Assembly (NCBI GenBank): GCA_009746045.1
Contig: RPFO01001928.1
Span: 1-64,000, forward strand
DNA length: 64,000 nt
Direction of reading: 5' to 3'
Source of the DNA: Mesostigma viride
Taxonomy: Eukaryota > Streptophyta > Mesostigmatophyceae > Mesostigmatales > Mesostigmataceae
A program made the position numbers and the translations under genes. Position 1 is the first letter of the stretch. Each line of letters starts with the position of its first letter. Shown here one piece after another: positions 18,362 to 28,925 of this stretch. The notes under the pieces were generated by a model, which was given only the letters and a program-made list of their open reading frames with translations, ran no database searches and was not told where the DNA came from.

Positions 18362-21300
18362 ATGGTCATGGGCTGCACCCGGGCCGCCCGCGGTTGGCTT
18401 GTTCTGCTCTGCGGCTCCGGCGTTGTGGGACGTATCATCTGCCTATGCTCCCCTTTCCTGCCCGACGCCCAGCTGCTGGTTACTGTGATCATCACGGCCA
18501 CCTGCATTGCCACGTGGAGCGTGACACGGCGAAGCAGCGTCCGCAAGGTGGAGCAGCTCTCCTATGACCTGCGGGAGAGCCTGCTGGTGGGCGCCGTGAA
18601 GGAAATCTCGGACTACTTCGACGGCATGGCGGTGCAGCACCGAGACTACCACCGGCTGCTGCGCACAGGCCTGGTCAAGCCGTCAGGCCCGGCGAATTTT
18701 GCAGTCTTCCTCTCCAGCCCTCTCACCTTCCCCTCCTTCCCTGCCCCCAGCACGTCCCTGCGGCAAGCCTCGCATGCGCTGCTCATGTCCATGCCGCACA
18801 CGTCAGCGGTGCTGTACGCGAGCGAGGGCCTGCAGCTGGTGCGTGGCCACGTGCTTGAGCGCTCGAGCCCATGGTATATGGAGATGGTCATGCCCTCACC
18901 CCTGGTGGACGCGCGTGGGGCGGTAGTGGGCAATAGCTCCGCCACCGCCACCTCTGGTGTGGCGTACGTCCACCCCGCGTGTGGTCACGGTGACCCAGCT
19001 GACGACGAGGTGGACGTGATGGCTCCCACCGACACGCCCACGGATCCCAACTACATCCTGTACAACTCCACGGGCGTGCGCATGCAGCCGGACCCGGGCG
19101 TGTTCACTTCGGCCGCGCAGTACAACTTCAGCCAGTCGTGGAACCCGGCCTACTCGCGCGAGTGCACGTTCTGCCGCATACGGGACCTGCTGTCGCCCTA
19201 CCAGGCCGCGGTGGCGGCGCGCAGCAGCAACTACTACAACACTCCCGTTTGGACCATCGTGCCCATGGGGCGGCCGGGGGAGGCCTTCTTCCCCATCATC
19301 ACCTCCGCCATGGCGCATGCGGGCGACCGGGCCATCGGCCTCGAGGCGGGCGTCACCATCATGCACACACGCATGTCCTCGCTCAGCAGCCGGCTGGCGA
19401 ACTCCCCTCTGCGCATGCAACGGCTGGACCACCCGGGCAGCGGCGAGGAGAAGATGTTTGTAGTGGAGAACCCGAGCGGGGTGCTGGTCGCGGTGGCGGA
19501 CACGGCGGACGCACTCGCGCTGCTGGGGCCTGTCAAGGCGCCCATCTACGCGTCCAGCTGCGGGATCGACTACGTGGAGGCCAGCATGCGCGTGCTGGCG
19601 GGGCATGTGCTGCTGGACAAGAGTCAGCCCTGCAGCGGGCTGACCCCCCTGGTGCGGGCCCCCCCGGCCAACGAGGTGCTTGGCCGCGGGGTGCTGGTCA
19701 AGAACATGTCTCTGCCCATCCTGCACGCGTCGCTGCGCCTCAACGGCACGCGGTACCTGGTGGACACCCTGCACTTCTCGGTGGAGGGCTTCCGCATGAT
19801 GCTGGTGCTGCTCACGCCATGGCAGGACGTGATGGGGGACATCGCGGCCACCAACCGCGTGACGCTTCGCGTTATACTGGCGTGCGCGGGCGCGTTCATC
19901 GCTCTGGGCGTGGTGCTCATCTGCATCTTCACACGCCGCCTCACGGTGGAGCTTAAGTCGCGGGACGACGCGCGCAGTGTAGCGGAGGCGACCTCGCGGA
20001 CGCGTGCGATGGTGCTGTCCACCATCAGCCACGAGATACGCACGCCGATGCAGGTGGGTAGGGGCACGCGTATGCAGGTGGGTAGGGGCACGCGCATGCA
20101 GGTGGGTAGGGGCACGCTGATGCAGGTGGGTAGGGGCACGCGCATGCAGGTGGGTAGGGGCACGCGCATGCAGGTGGGTAGGGGCACGCGCATGCAGGTG
20201 GGTAGGGGCACGCGCATGCAGGTGGGTAGGGGCACGCCCATGCAGGTGGGTAGGGGCATGCATGTGGGAGCTTGGCTCTGGTTTCCGCCCCTGCCCCCGG
20301 CCCCGCCACCCGTGTAGGGGAGCTCCTGCTGTTGTCTCCTGCGCACGCCCTCGCATGCTGCGCGCGCGCGTGGGGGCCTCCTGCATGTTGTTGAGTGCGC
20401 CGCCCATACTGCGCACATGCAACGCAGCATGTGGGCCCCGCACCCACCTGACTGTCTGGGCCCTTGTCTTTGCCCCACACCCCGGCCCCCTTGCCCCGCC
20501 CTCTTCCCCCCCCCCGCCCCCTCGGGGGGCTGCAGGCGATCCTGGGCCTGGTGGACATCCTGCTGGACGAGTCGCTGCCCCCCAGCCAGCTGGACGTGGC
20601 CATGCAGATCAAGCAGTGCACGTACGCCTTGCTGCAGCTGCTGAACAATGTGCTGGACATCGGCAAGGTGGAGAGTGGCAAGCTGGTGGCGGAGAACACG
20701 CCCTTCCCCATGTGGGACGTGCTGGAGAACTTGGTGGAGGTGTTTGCGCAGCAGAAGGCGGCGCGCGCGCTCGACGTGGCGCTGGACATTGCAGAGGACG
20801 TGCCGCACGTGATTTACAGCGACAGGTGAGGGCGTGCCGCGCATAATATACAGCGACAGGGGAGGAGGGATTGGGAGGAAGCATAAGGAGGGTGTGAACA
20901 TCTGGCTATTGGGTTTGTGCATCGGGTGGGGTGGGTGGGGGCCTGAAGATCAGGTGTGAGGTTGGGAATACGCACAGGGTGGACCAGCCAGCATCTGCGG
21001 TGTGCTCCATGCCATGTGGGGTGTGCTCCATGCCATGTGCTGGATGGGTCACTGGCAGCTGGTGGGTCCCAGGGTGGGCATGTGTTGTCCACATTTTGAC
21101 CATGGACGGACCACCGTTCCCCTGTGCCGTTCGCGCCCCCTTGCCCCCTTGCTCCCTTGTTCCATGCCTACCCTTGCCCCCCCGTGCCTGCGCGCCCCCG
21201 TGCAGCCTTCGCTTCCGCCAGATCTGGTCCAACCTGCTCTCCAACGCCATCAAGTTCACTGAGGCAGGCCATGTGCTGCTGCGCGTGCGCCCCGCGCCGC

Positions 21301-24300
21301 CAGGTGTCACCCTGCCCACACCGCCCCCCCCACCGCCCCCCTCGTCCATGCACCGACTGTGCATCTGGCTGGCGCGGTGGTGCCCCCGCCTGCCCCGCTT
21401 CCCTCGTGCACGCACGCCCCACACACCCGGCACGCCCACCCCCATTGGCGGCTCGGTGTACGACGCGGGCGGTATGACCACAGGCACCTCCCACAGTGGC
21501 TCGCTGGACCACCCTCCCCCCCTGGGCACCCCCCTACTGCTCCTGTTTGAGGTTGAGGACAGCGGCATCGGCATCACACCCGCGCAGGCGGCCACGCTCT
21601 TCCACGCGTTCACGCAGGCGACCGCGGGCACCGCGCGCAAGTACGGGGGCACGGGGCTGGGCCTGTCCATCGTCAAGGGGCTGGTGGCCATGATGGGGGG
21701 GGCCATCAGCGTGGGGGCCAGGCCGGGGGGCGAGCCGGGCGCCGTGTTCCGTGTGCTGCTGCCCGTCACGCCCGTCCTGCAGCCACGCCAAGCGCAACGC
21801 GAGGGCAGCACCGACATGAGCCCTGTGGGCGGTGTCGAGGCGCTGGCGTCGCCCCCACGCAGCGCCGCAGGGGGCAGCCAGGGGACCGGTTTGGGCGAGC
21901 CGTCCGCGCACGCGCGCGCCGAGGCAGGCGACGGCAGCCGCGGGCAGTCGACGGACCGCGGCGCGCGCGCTGAGCCGAGCGGCCGATCCGAGCACCGCCG
22001 CAGCCTGGAGGTGGCAAAGGGGGGGCACGGAACCCCGCTGCGGCCGCGCCACATGGCAGCGACCGAAGACGTGGCGCCGCCGCCTGTGCTGGCGCGCTGC
22101 GATTGGCCCGACCTGTCCGGCTGGCTGTTTGTGCTGGCGCTGATGGGCAGCCGAAGCGAGCGCGCGGCGATGCGCTGGCTGCTGGCGCGCGGGGCCATGG
22201 TGGCACAGCTGGGCGCGCCGGTACCCAGCTGGTTGCGCCACATGGCCAGCGGGGTGAGAGGCGACAGCAAGGGTGGCAAGGACGGCGGGCAGCAGGCCGA
22301 CTGTGCGGTGGCCACCCACCCCTTGGCGGGCACGGACGTTTTCATCACCATCGATGGCAGCCGCGGGCGCTGCTCCAGTGGCAGCAGCCGCACGCACAAG
22401 GCGGTCGGCCTACCGGTGGGCGCGCACACAGCCACTGGCACGCCCGTACTGCGCAGCGCGGTCGACCGCCTGGCAAGGCTGCAGGGACGCCCCTGGGCCG
22501 AGTGGGTGGAGGAGATGGCGGCCGCGGTGGCGGCGGGGCAGGGCCAGAGCGAATATGCCTGCAGGGCCGATGCGGGCAGCCATGGGTCAGGGGCGGTGAT
22601 GGGGCCCAGCACGCCGCACCAGGCAGAGGGCGCGCGGGACAAGGGGGCGGCCCCCCTGCGGCGCTGCGTGTTTGTGCTGGACGCCTGCTTTGCGCCGGTG
22701 TCGAGCCTTGAGCCGGCCCCTCGCCATGCGGGGGCGGCGACGCCCCCCTCTGTGCCCGGCGCCAGCAGCTACCCACGCCGCTGGAACACGATGAGTCGCG
22801 TGTCGGTGGACGAGCAGGAGGGGGGCACCCTGGGCTCGGCGGAGGCGGTGCTGGAGATCGGCGTGCACGGGGCCAGCAGCCAGGAGGGCAGCTCGTGCCC
22901 GGTGCCTTCCCCTGCGCTGACGCGGTCGGCCAGCGGCAATGGGGGGCAGCCCCTGTTCGAAGCCGCGCCCCGTGGCGGCCACATCGTGTGGGTGGTGGCG
23001 CCGCGCTTGAACGGCCGCCGCCGCGAACAGCTGCAGCAGCTGCTGCCGCCTGGCACATCCTCAGTGGTCAACCGGCCTGTCTACTACACGCGGCTGCTGG
23101 AAGTGGTCAAGCTCGTGCAGGTGAGGTGGTACGCGGTGGCAATGTGTGGGCGCTGATGGGTGGTGTTGTGGGGGCTGGACGATGGGGGGAGAGACAATGC
23201 ACGCGCGCACATCCACCACTGCACTGCACTGCCTAGGGGCACGTCGCAACGCATCACACCCAACCGCAGCACGTCGCATCTCCTCGCAGGCCCCACGCAT
23301 CCCACGGGCCGTGCGGCGCGGGTTGTGACGGCGGCTCTGCAGGCATGCGGCGCGGGGGACAGGGTGTTTGGGTGGTAGTGGCGTGCGCCTGCTGCCAGCG
23401 CAGCACCGACACGTTTTTGCACGAGCGCTCTCTGCACAACACTCTTTACGCTCGTTCATGGACTCGGCCGTGCGGCGGCGCATGCCAGAACCATCGGTGC
23501 ACAAGCGGGGGGGCGCCGCATGCCGCCGCCGCCATGCTCGCCTGCCGGCCATCCCTCGCCCATGGATAGATATGAGCCAGGCTGCCCCCCTGTCTGCCAC
23601 CCTGGTGAGGCCTGTGGTAGGGGTCCTTCCCCCGCCCCCCGTTGCTCACGCCATGGTGCCCCTGTGCCCCTGGACCTGTGCGTGGCGCAGGGCATGGATG
23701 GGCCTCCTCCCTCGGGCGCCACGCCGGAGGGCAACCACAACTCGCGGCGCAATGAGGGGGGGGGCGCCAATGGACGGCTGCGCGGCCCTGGCCCCGCCCA
23801 CGGCCCGGCCCAACTGGCACACTCGATGTCCCTGAGGCATTTCTTCTCATCCCTCGACCTGCTGGTGGCCGAAGGTGGGCAGGGAGGGGAGAAGGGAAGG
23901 GGGGGGTGACTCCCTACTTGGCCGCTGCATCTTGCTGGTGGGGCATCGTGCTGGCTGGGCAGGTGTGCGTGATGGGATGACCATGGCATGCGGCCTGTGT
24001 TCGAAGTGTGCTGGAGGTGTGCTTGCGGCATGGGTAGGGGGGGTAGGGGGGTGGGGGGGTAGGGGGGGTAGGGCAGGGTAGGGCAGGGTAGGGCAGGGTA
24101 GGGCAGGGTAGGGCAGGGTAGGGGGGTAGGGGGGGTAGGGGGGGTAGGGGGGGTAGGGGGGTAGGGGGGGTAGGGGGGGTAGGGGGGGTAGGGGGCGTAG
24201 GGGGGTTAGGGGGGTTAGGGGGGTTAGGGGGGGTAGGGGGGTTAGGGGGTTAGGGGGGGGTTAGGGGGGTAAGGGGGGGGGGGGGGGGGGGGCAAAGCTG

Positions 24301-24597
24301 TACTTTGTTGGCATGCCGCGCAGTCCCTTGGCGTGATGCCCCAACCTCTCCTCACAGGGCCGGCAGTGACCGGTGCTGTACCCTGTGGTACGTCCTGGCA
24401 CGTACACCTGGCAGGTTGCAAGCCACCCAGCCGGGCAGCAGTTGCACTGAAGTACCAGGGGGCAGGGTGCCCGGTGGAATGGTAGCAACGTCGCCCCGTT
24501 GGACGCATCGCTGCTGGCGGTGGCTGTGACGTCGTGCCTGGGTCCGTGGGCAAGCATGCGTGGCGCACCCTCACGCACGCATGTGTGTCAGTGCGCG

Positions 24598-24642
<45 letters not shown>

Positions 24643-25127
24643 ACGTGCGCGTGCCTGCCTGCCTGCCTTTCTCACGTGCTTGTGCGCGCATACCGGGTCC
24701 CCCGTTGCGTGCGCGCGCAGACAACGCCATGTCCGCGCGGGTGCTGGGCGCCATGCTGGCAAAGCTGGGCGTTGAGCGCGTGACAGTGGCCAGCGACGGG
24801 GACGAGGCCGTGCGTGCCTACACCGCGCGCGCCAACGCGGGCCCCATGTCCCCTTCCTTCTCGCTGCTGCTGCTCGACTACCACATGCCAGGGACCACGG
24901 GGCCCGAGGCGGCGGCCAGGATCAGGGCGCTGGAGGCGGAGCGTGGGCTTGGCCACGTGCCCATTTTGGCGCTGACCGGCTGCACCGACGCGGCCGAGAT
25001 GGAGGCGTGCGCGTCGGCGGGCATGGACGAGGTGCTGGTGAAGCCGGTGGACCTGCGCACCCTGGAACGCGTGCTGCTTGCGCGCCTGTGGGCGTCCGAC
25101 AGCAGCGCGCGCCTCATGTCCTGGTGA
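18362..25127 (+). CDS. Hybrid sensor histidine kinase, at least five exons
   Basis: Proposed join: 18362-20053, 20536-20825, 21206-23120, 23691-23874, 24721-25127 (about 1495 residues); exon 4's left edge is tentative. All junctions are GT-AG. Hydrophobic segments occur near residues 12-32/38-53 and 502-523, enclosing a large extracellular region with dCache-like features (SPWYMEMV; GVTIMHTRMSSLSS...FVVENPSGVLVAVAD). HisKA: STISHEIRTPMQ with His557, split by intron 1. HATPase: N-box LSNAIKFT (Asn674), G1 DSGIGI (Asp779), G2 GGTGLGLSIV near 808. A degenerate receiver-like region follows (about 22100-23120). The C-terminal receiver is canonical: E1360-D1361, phospho-acceptor D1413 (LLLLDYHMPG), T1446, K1468 (VKPVD). 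The last intron splits the D1361 codon, and splicing restores AEDN, which supports the model. It would relay phosphate from His557 to D1413. Ligand unknown. Confidence 0.92.
20054..20260 (+). repeat. 24-bp minisatellite at the kinase intron-1 donor
   Basis: Eight full 24-bp units plus a partial one, each GTGGGTAGGGGCACGC..ATGCAG. The last six bases of exon 1 (ATGCAG) and the donor (GTGGGT) form part of the unit, so each copy reproduces the exon-intron junction. Units are 8 codons and stay open in the exon frame. Confidence 0.93.
24031..24292 (+). repeat. G-rich repeat tract in the last kinase intron
   Basis: About 260 bp of GGGTAGGGCA, GGGGGGTA and GGGGGTTA units ending in a G homopolymer (about 24278-24292). 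All G runs lie on the sense strand. It resembles telomeric DNA only superficially, because the phase and unit vary. Confidence 0.9.
24601..24638 (+). repeat. (GT)n microsatellite in kinase intron
   Basis: An uninterrupted GT run inside the intron 23875-24720, about 80 bp before the acceptor. Confidence 0.9.
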
Positions 25128-26330
25128 TGGCGCCCTGGCGCCCACACGTGGTGGTGATAAGGGCATCTCGCAACGAGGGGGGACGAGGGGGGCATAAGGG
25201 ACGGTTCCCTGGGTGACCTCAACGTCGGAGGTGCCGCCCTCAAGGCTCAGGGGCTGCCACTGATACAGCGTTTGGGCGCCTTGGACGTTACTGGCCCTTG
25301 CGGTATTAGATACTTGCAAGCCATCCTTTTCGACGGACACACGCGCAATAGGTCGGTGGGTCCGGGTTCCGTGCCACCCGCGGCGGTCATCGTGGCTGGC
25401 TGGATGGTTTCGCGTACGGCGACGTGGGGGGGTGAAGTTTTGTGGATCACACCAACCCCCTGAATCGCCTCCCAGGCAAGCCCTGCTGCTTGAAGCGCAT
25501 GGCTTGGAGTGGACAGGGCGATGCAGGACCCAGTGGGTTGCTCCCCGTGGACTGGGTGGGTAGAGCACGCAAGCATGTTTATTGTGCAGGATGCAAAGGG
25601 GTTGTATGTTACGCAGCTATCGTCAGAAATTTGTGTGCCGGCGGGCAAGCGTCCTGGCAGCGGCCACATGCGGGTGTGGGCTTGTGTCTGTGTCCGTGTG
25701 TGCTGCGGCTATGCGCCACACGAGGCACTTCATGTCGGTGGCTGGTGGGAGGTACGCCACGGCACGCCGTGGGCTCACCTTGGAGCCAAGGGGTGTTTCG
25801 AGCGCACAGACCTGGGCCGGCACTTGGGTGCCAGGGGTAAGTGAGGGATTTTTTAAAAACAATGCTGGGAGTCCTGCGGCTCTGTGGTGCAGCCTTTGTG
25901 GGCAAGAGCTGCGGCGGCGTGACAGCGTGGGGGGGATGGCCAAAAAGCGGGCTGGCCCCAAATGACCATGGAGAATGTTTGTGTGATGGTGTCAAAGCAG
26001 CGCAGGCGCATTGCCTGGGTGCTGCCGGTGGCAGACTCACTGCCACGTTCTTTATTTCGTGTTTGAGGAGGACAGCAGGATACCTTAGGTCGCGAATAGT
26101 GGGTGTTTGTCTCACTAGTAAACACTACTACCAATGTGACTACTCTTCCTCTTGGTTATGAGGGTGAAACACTTGTGCTTTATGAAATGCAGTGCAAGAC
26201 ATCAGCATTTGCTGTGTATATGGTGAGTCAACAGGAGGAAAAAATGGTTTCGACTTAGGACTTGTTTTTTTTGCAAAACTTAGCTAGCCTAACCGGGAGA
26301 AGACAAGTCTGCGGCCTGCGTGGGCTGAGA
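25128..26330. other. Downstream of the kinase, no further gene recognised
   Basis: GC-rich to about 26000, then AT-richer. It is likely to contain the 3' UTR of the kinase. Short ORFs here show no domain. Confidence 0.4.
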
Positions 26331-26885
26331 TAAAATAAGAGGTACCTTGAAATTAAATAAGAGGCGTGCCTCTATGAATATATAGTTTTGGAGGCGAGTT
26401 TCTGTTGGCGTTAAGTCGTAGTATTGTACGATTGATAGATTGGTAGTGCATTGGTGGTACTGCACGACGGTATTGGACGGAGTTCCCGGAATCCCGGTCT
26501 GGCAAGCGGATTTTGCATCTCACGGGTACATCTCACGGGTACACGACGCGGCACGAAAATGGCTGGCAGAAAAGCTAGGAACCTAGGCGACTATTTGGCG
26601 CCGCGTCGGTCGTGACGTTGTTTACTCCGTTGGATCTGCATCTACGGCGTTCGTGGGTTGTTTCGAAACCCGGTCGATGAGATTTAACGGAGAAGTCGGG
26701 TATATAACTGATCCTTTTTTGACGATTACGTGAAAATGTAAAAGTCGAAATGAATTAAACGGCTTGACATGTTGTCGACTTGTCGTCCAAAAGTACAAGT
26801 TAACGCCAATCGGAACTCGCGCCCAAAAATATATATGGATAGAGGCATGTCTCTTATTTAATTTCAAGGTACCTCTTAATTAATC
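26331..26885. mobile_element. MITE-like element with long terminal inverted repeats
   Basis: From 26337 rightward and from 26877 leftward both strands read AAGAGGTACCTTGAAATTAA, and the match continues with a few mismatches for roughly 85 bp (through GGCGTTAA). The direct motif AATAAGAGG occurs twice within each end. The interior of about 350 bp has no ORF of note. I could not identify a clean target duplication. Confidence 0.7.
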
Positions 26886-26997
26886 TTGGGCCCCGCCTCG
26901 GGCTATAAGTTTGCAAAAAAAAAGTCTGAAGTCCGGGCAAAGGTGAACAGGAGGAAAAAATGCAACAACCTGTGCAGTAAGTAAGTACTTGCGTGTC

Positions 26998-27886
26998 ATG
27001 CGCATGGCCTTAACGTCATAGTCAAGCACTTCGACCCGCTGCAGGACGAGACCTCCGAGACCCTCGCCCTGGCGTTTGAGAACAAAATCCTTGTCCCCAT
27101 GGCTATCACTGGTAAGGGCAAGCCGCGGGGGGTGACCCGCCTTCCCCGCTCGCGGGGTAAGGCCGGCCCCTCCCCCCTGCTCCTCACCTTTGACACCATG
27201 GTGGATAAGATGGAGTTCCTCAAGTGTCGCAAGCGGCTTGGGGGGACCGCCTACACGCTGGACGACGACTTGACCCTGACGCAGCAACAACGGCGACGGG
27301 AGCTATGGCCGACCTACCTCCAGCTTCGGCAGAAGGCGGGGCAGAAGCCGGTCTACTGGAAGGGGGCGGACATCTACGTCGCCCACAAGCCCTGGCAGGC
27401 GACCCCTGCCGCCCCAGCCACCGCAGCCACCCCAGCCTAGGGAATATATAGCAGTAGTGTAGCCTAGAAAGCTTAGTGACGTGGCCATGTATGCCTACGT
27501 GACGGGCCCACACCCGCCCTTGCAATAGCCGTAGCAATTTCGAGTCATGCTTTGCCCATGCAGGGAGTTACTCTCTGCTGAGAGGCCATGTGTACCCCAG
27601 CTATAGCCTAGCCACATACCTTCCACCCCATATGTCATGCAGGCCTTCTAGGCCCTCTCCTCAAGCCCCCCCTGGGTGCCTGTGCTTGTTTAGGAGGCAT
27701 GAACCACCATGGAGGTGCAGGTGCACCTAGTGCACCCAGAGCAGGTGATAGTTGTACATCCTACACCTGCAGGTTGTCGCCCTGATTGTATTACAAACCC
27801 ATAGATGCCCCTTTCTCAGGGCTATGTGTTACATATGCTCCCCACGGAGCTATGATTTTAATTAATAAATTAATTAATGCGCATGG
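26998..27886 (+). mobile_element. 5'-truncated ORF1-type retroposon with 10-bp TSD
   Basis: Insertion 27008-27876 is flanked by ATGCGCATGG (26998-27007, 27877-27886). It holds the C-terminal half of ORF1 (stop at about 27440), the family's long 3' UTR with the box CAGGGAGTTACTCTCTGCTGAGA, the stem-loop GCTCC-CCAC-GGAGC at 27837-27850, and a TTAATTAA-type tail. Confidence 0.92.
27008..27440 (+). pseudogene. Truncated LINE ORF1 protein
   Basis: An open frame equivalent to the last roughly 140 residues of the 31.7-kb ORF1: it starts in the LNVIVK strand of the RRM-like domain and continues through LPRSRGKAGPSPLL and LTLTQQQRRRELWPTYLQLRQ to the GxDIYVAHKPWQ tail. It has no start codon of its own because the element is 5'-truncated. 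Confidence 0.8.
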
Positions 27887-28028
27887 GCATGCCACGGAGT
27901 ACTATGCTAATCTCATTAGAAAAATAATTACACGGAAGTTACAAATATCGTCTGCATCATGCCCCATCATGCATCATGCATCATGCCTCTTAGACGACAC
28001 CGAGGTCAACTACCCTACTTCATGCAGG

Positions 28029-28443
28029 CCGCTTCAAACTGCTCGGCAGTTGGCTTCCCGACTGCGAGGACGACCTGACGACATGGATTGGCATGGCGTG
28101 GGCGCAACTCCATGACCACCGCCGCTGGTGGAGCAACCCCGCCCTACCCCGGATCGTCAAGCGTGACCTCTTCAAGGTCGTCATTCTGACGATCCTGACC
28201 TACGGCGCCGAGACCTGGACACTGACGCAGGAGCTGGAGCAACGACTTGACGGCAACGTCACCAAGATGCTGCGCAAGGCCCTTTGGTTTGCACATTAGT
28301 AATGAGGTTTTATATGCTGATTTGCCCTATGTTTCCCACATTCTTAGGCACAGGCGCCTGGGCCTAGCCGGGCACCTGGCCCGCACAGATCAGGTAGACA
28401 CATCAGATAGACTAGCTGGCACCAAGCCCGCCCAGCCTGGGCG
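28029..28443 (+). pseudogene. LINE reverse-transcriptase C-terminal fragment
   Basis: It reads RFKLLGSWLPDCEDD, LTYGAETWTL, then after a frameshift near 28290 SNEVLYADLP, RRLGLAGHLARTDQVDTS and KPAQPGR. This matches the post-RT region of the LINEs at 14.2 and 36.4 kb but is a third subfamily. It stops abruptly where the ATATCAAGG repeat begins. Confidence 0.8.
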
Positions 28444-28653
28444 ATATCAAGGAGACAACCAGCGCAGGCCAGAAATCGGGAGAATCCGGACCATGGTAGC
28501 TCGAGCTTGCCGTTATCTTGTCCGCGTGTTCGAGTCGTTCAGGATATTGAAGATGAATGGTAATGGAAATGTGTAGCCTTGTGCATTGAAATTATGGCTG
28601 GCTTACGTGTAGAGCGATTAGATGACCTAGACGGTGGGGCCGGAAACAGCATA
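28444..28653 (+). repeat. Dispersed 210-bp repeat, full-length copy
   Basis: Nearly identical to 58035-58243, from ATATCAAGGAGACAACC to GGCCGGAAACAGCAT. See the 58-kb entry for description. Confidence 0.85.
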
Positions 28654-28825
28654 TGTCCTCACCTGGCGTGCCCCAGGCCGCGCGCGGCAGGGGCCGCCGC
28701 CACCTGTGGACTTTTCGTCATAGACTCGGCATGGACATGTGCTACACTAGACGCGTGACGGGCTCACACCAGCCATATATAAATAGCTCAAGGTGGGTGG
28801 GTGGGAAGGGGGGGGTAGCCTTCTT

Positions 28826-28838
28826 TACGCCCCCCCCG

Positions 28839-28871
<33 letters not shown>

Positions 28872-28925
28872 TGGACCTCCGGCTTGGGGTGGCAACGAAT
28901 GGGGGGGGGGGGGGGAGGGGGTCTG
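28826..28925. repeat. Long poly-C and poly-G runs
   Basis: A C-run of about 40 nt (28831-28870, with few interruptions) is followed 30 nt later by a G-run of about 20 nt. The two are complementary and could fold back. Run lengths are prone to sequencing error. Confidence 0.8.

Noticed and set aside
20054-20260. CRISPR-like array (also the 21-bp and 53-bp arrays)
   Set aside because: Repeats are directly contiguous without unique spacers, in a eukaryotic context.
18896-20922. Long minus-strand ORFs opposite the histidine kinase (also 20906-22642)
   Set aside because: GC-rich antisense shadows with no domains. The plus strand shows kinase motifs and coherent splicing.
24031-24292. Possible telomeric repeat or chromosome end
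   Set aside because: Units vary (GGGTAGGGCA, GGGGGGTA, GGGGGTTA) and coding exons continue on both sides, so it is an intronic tract.
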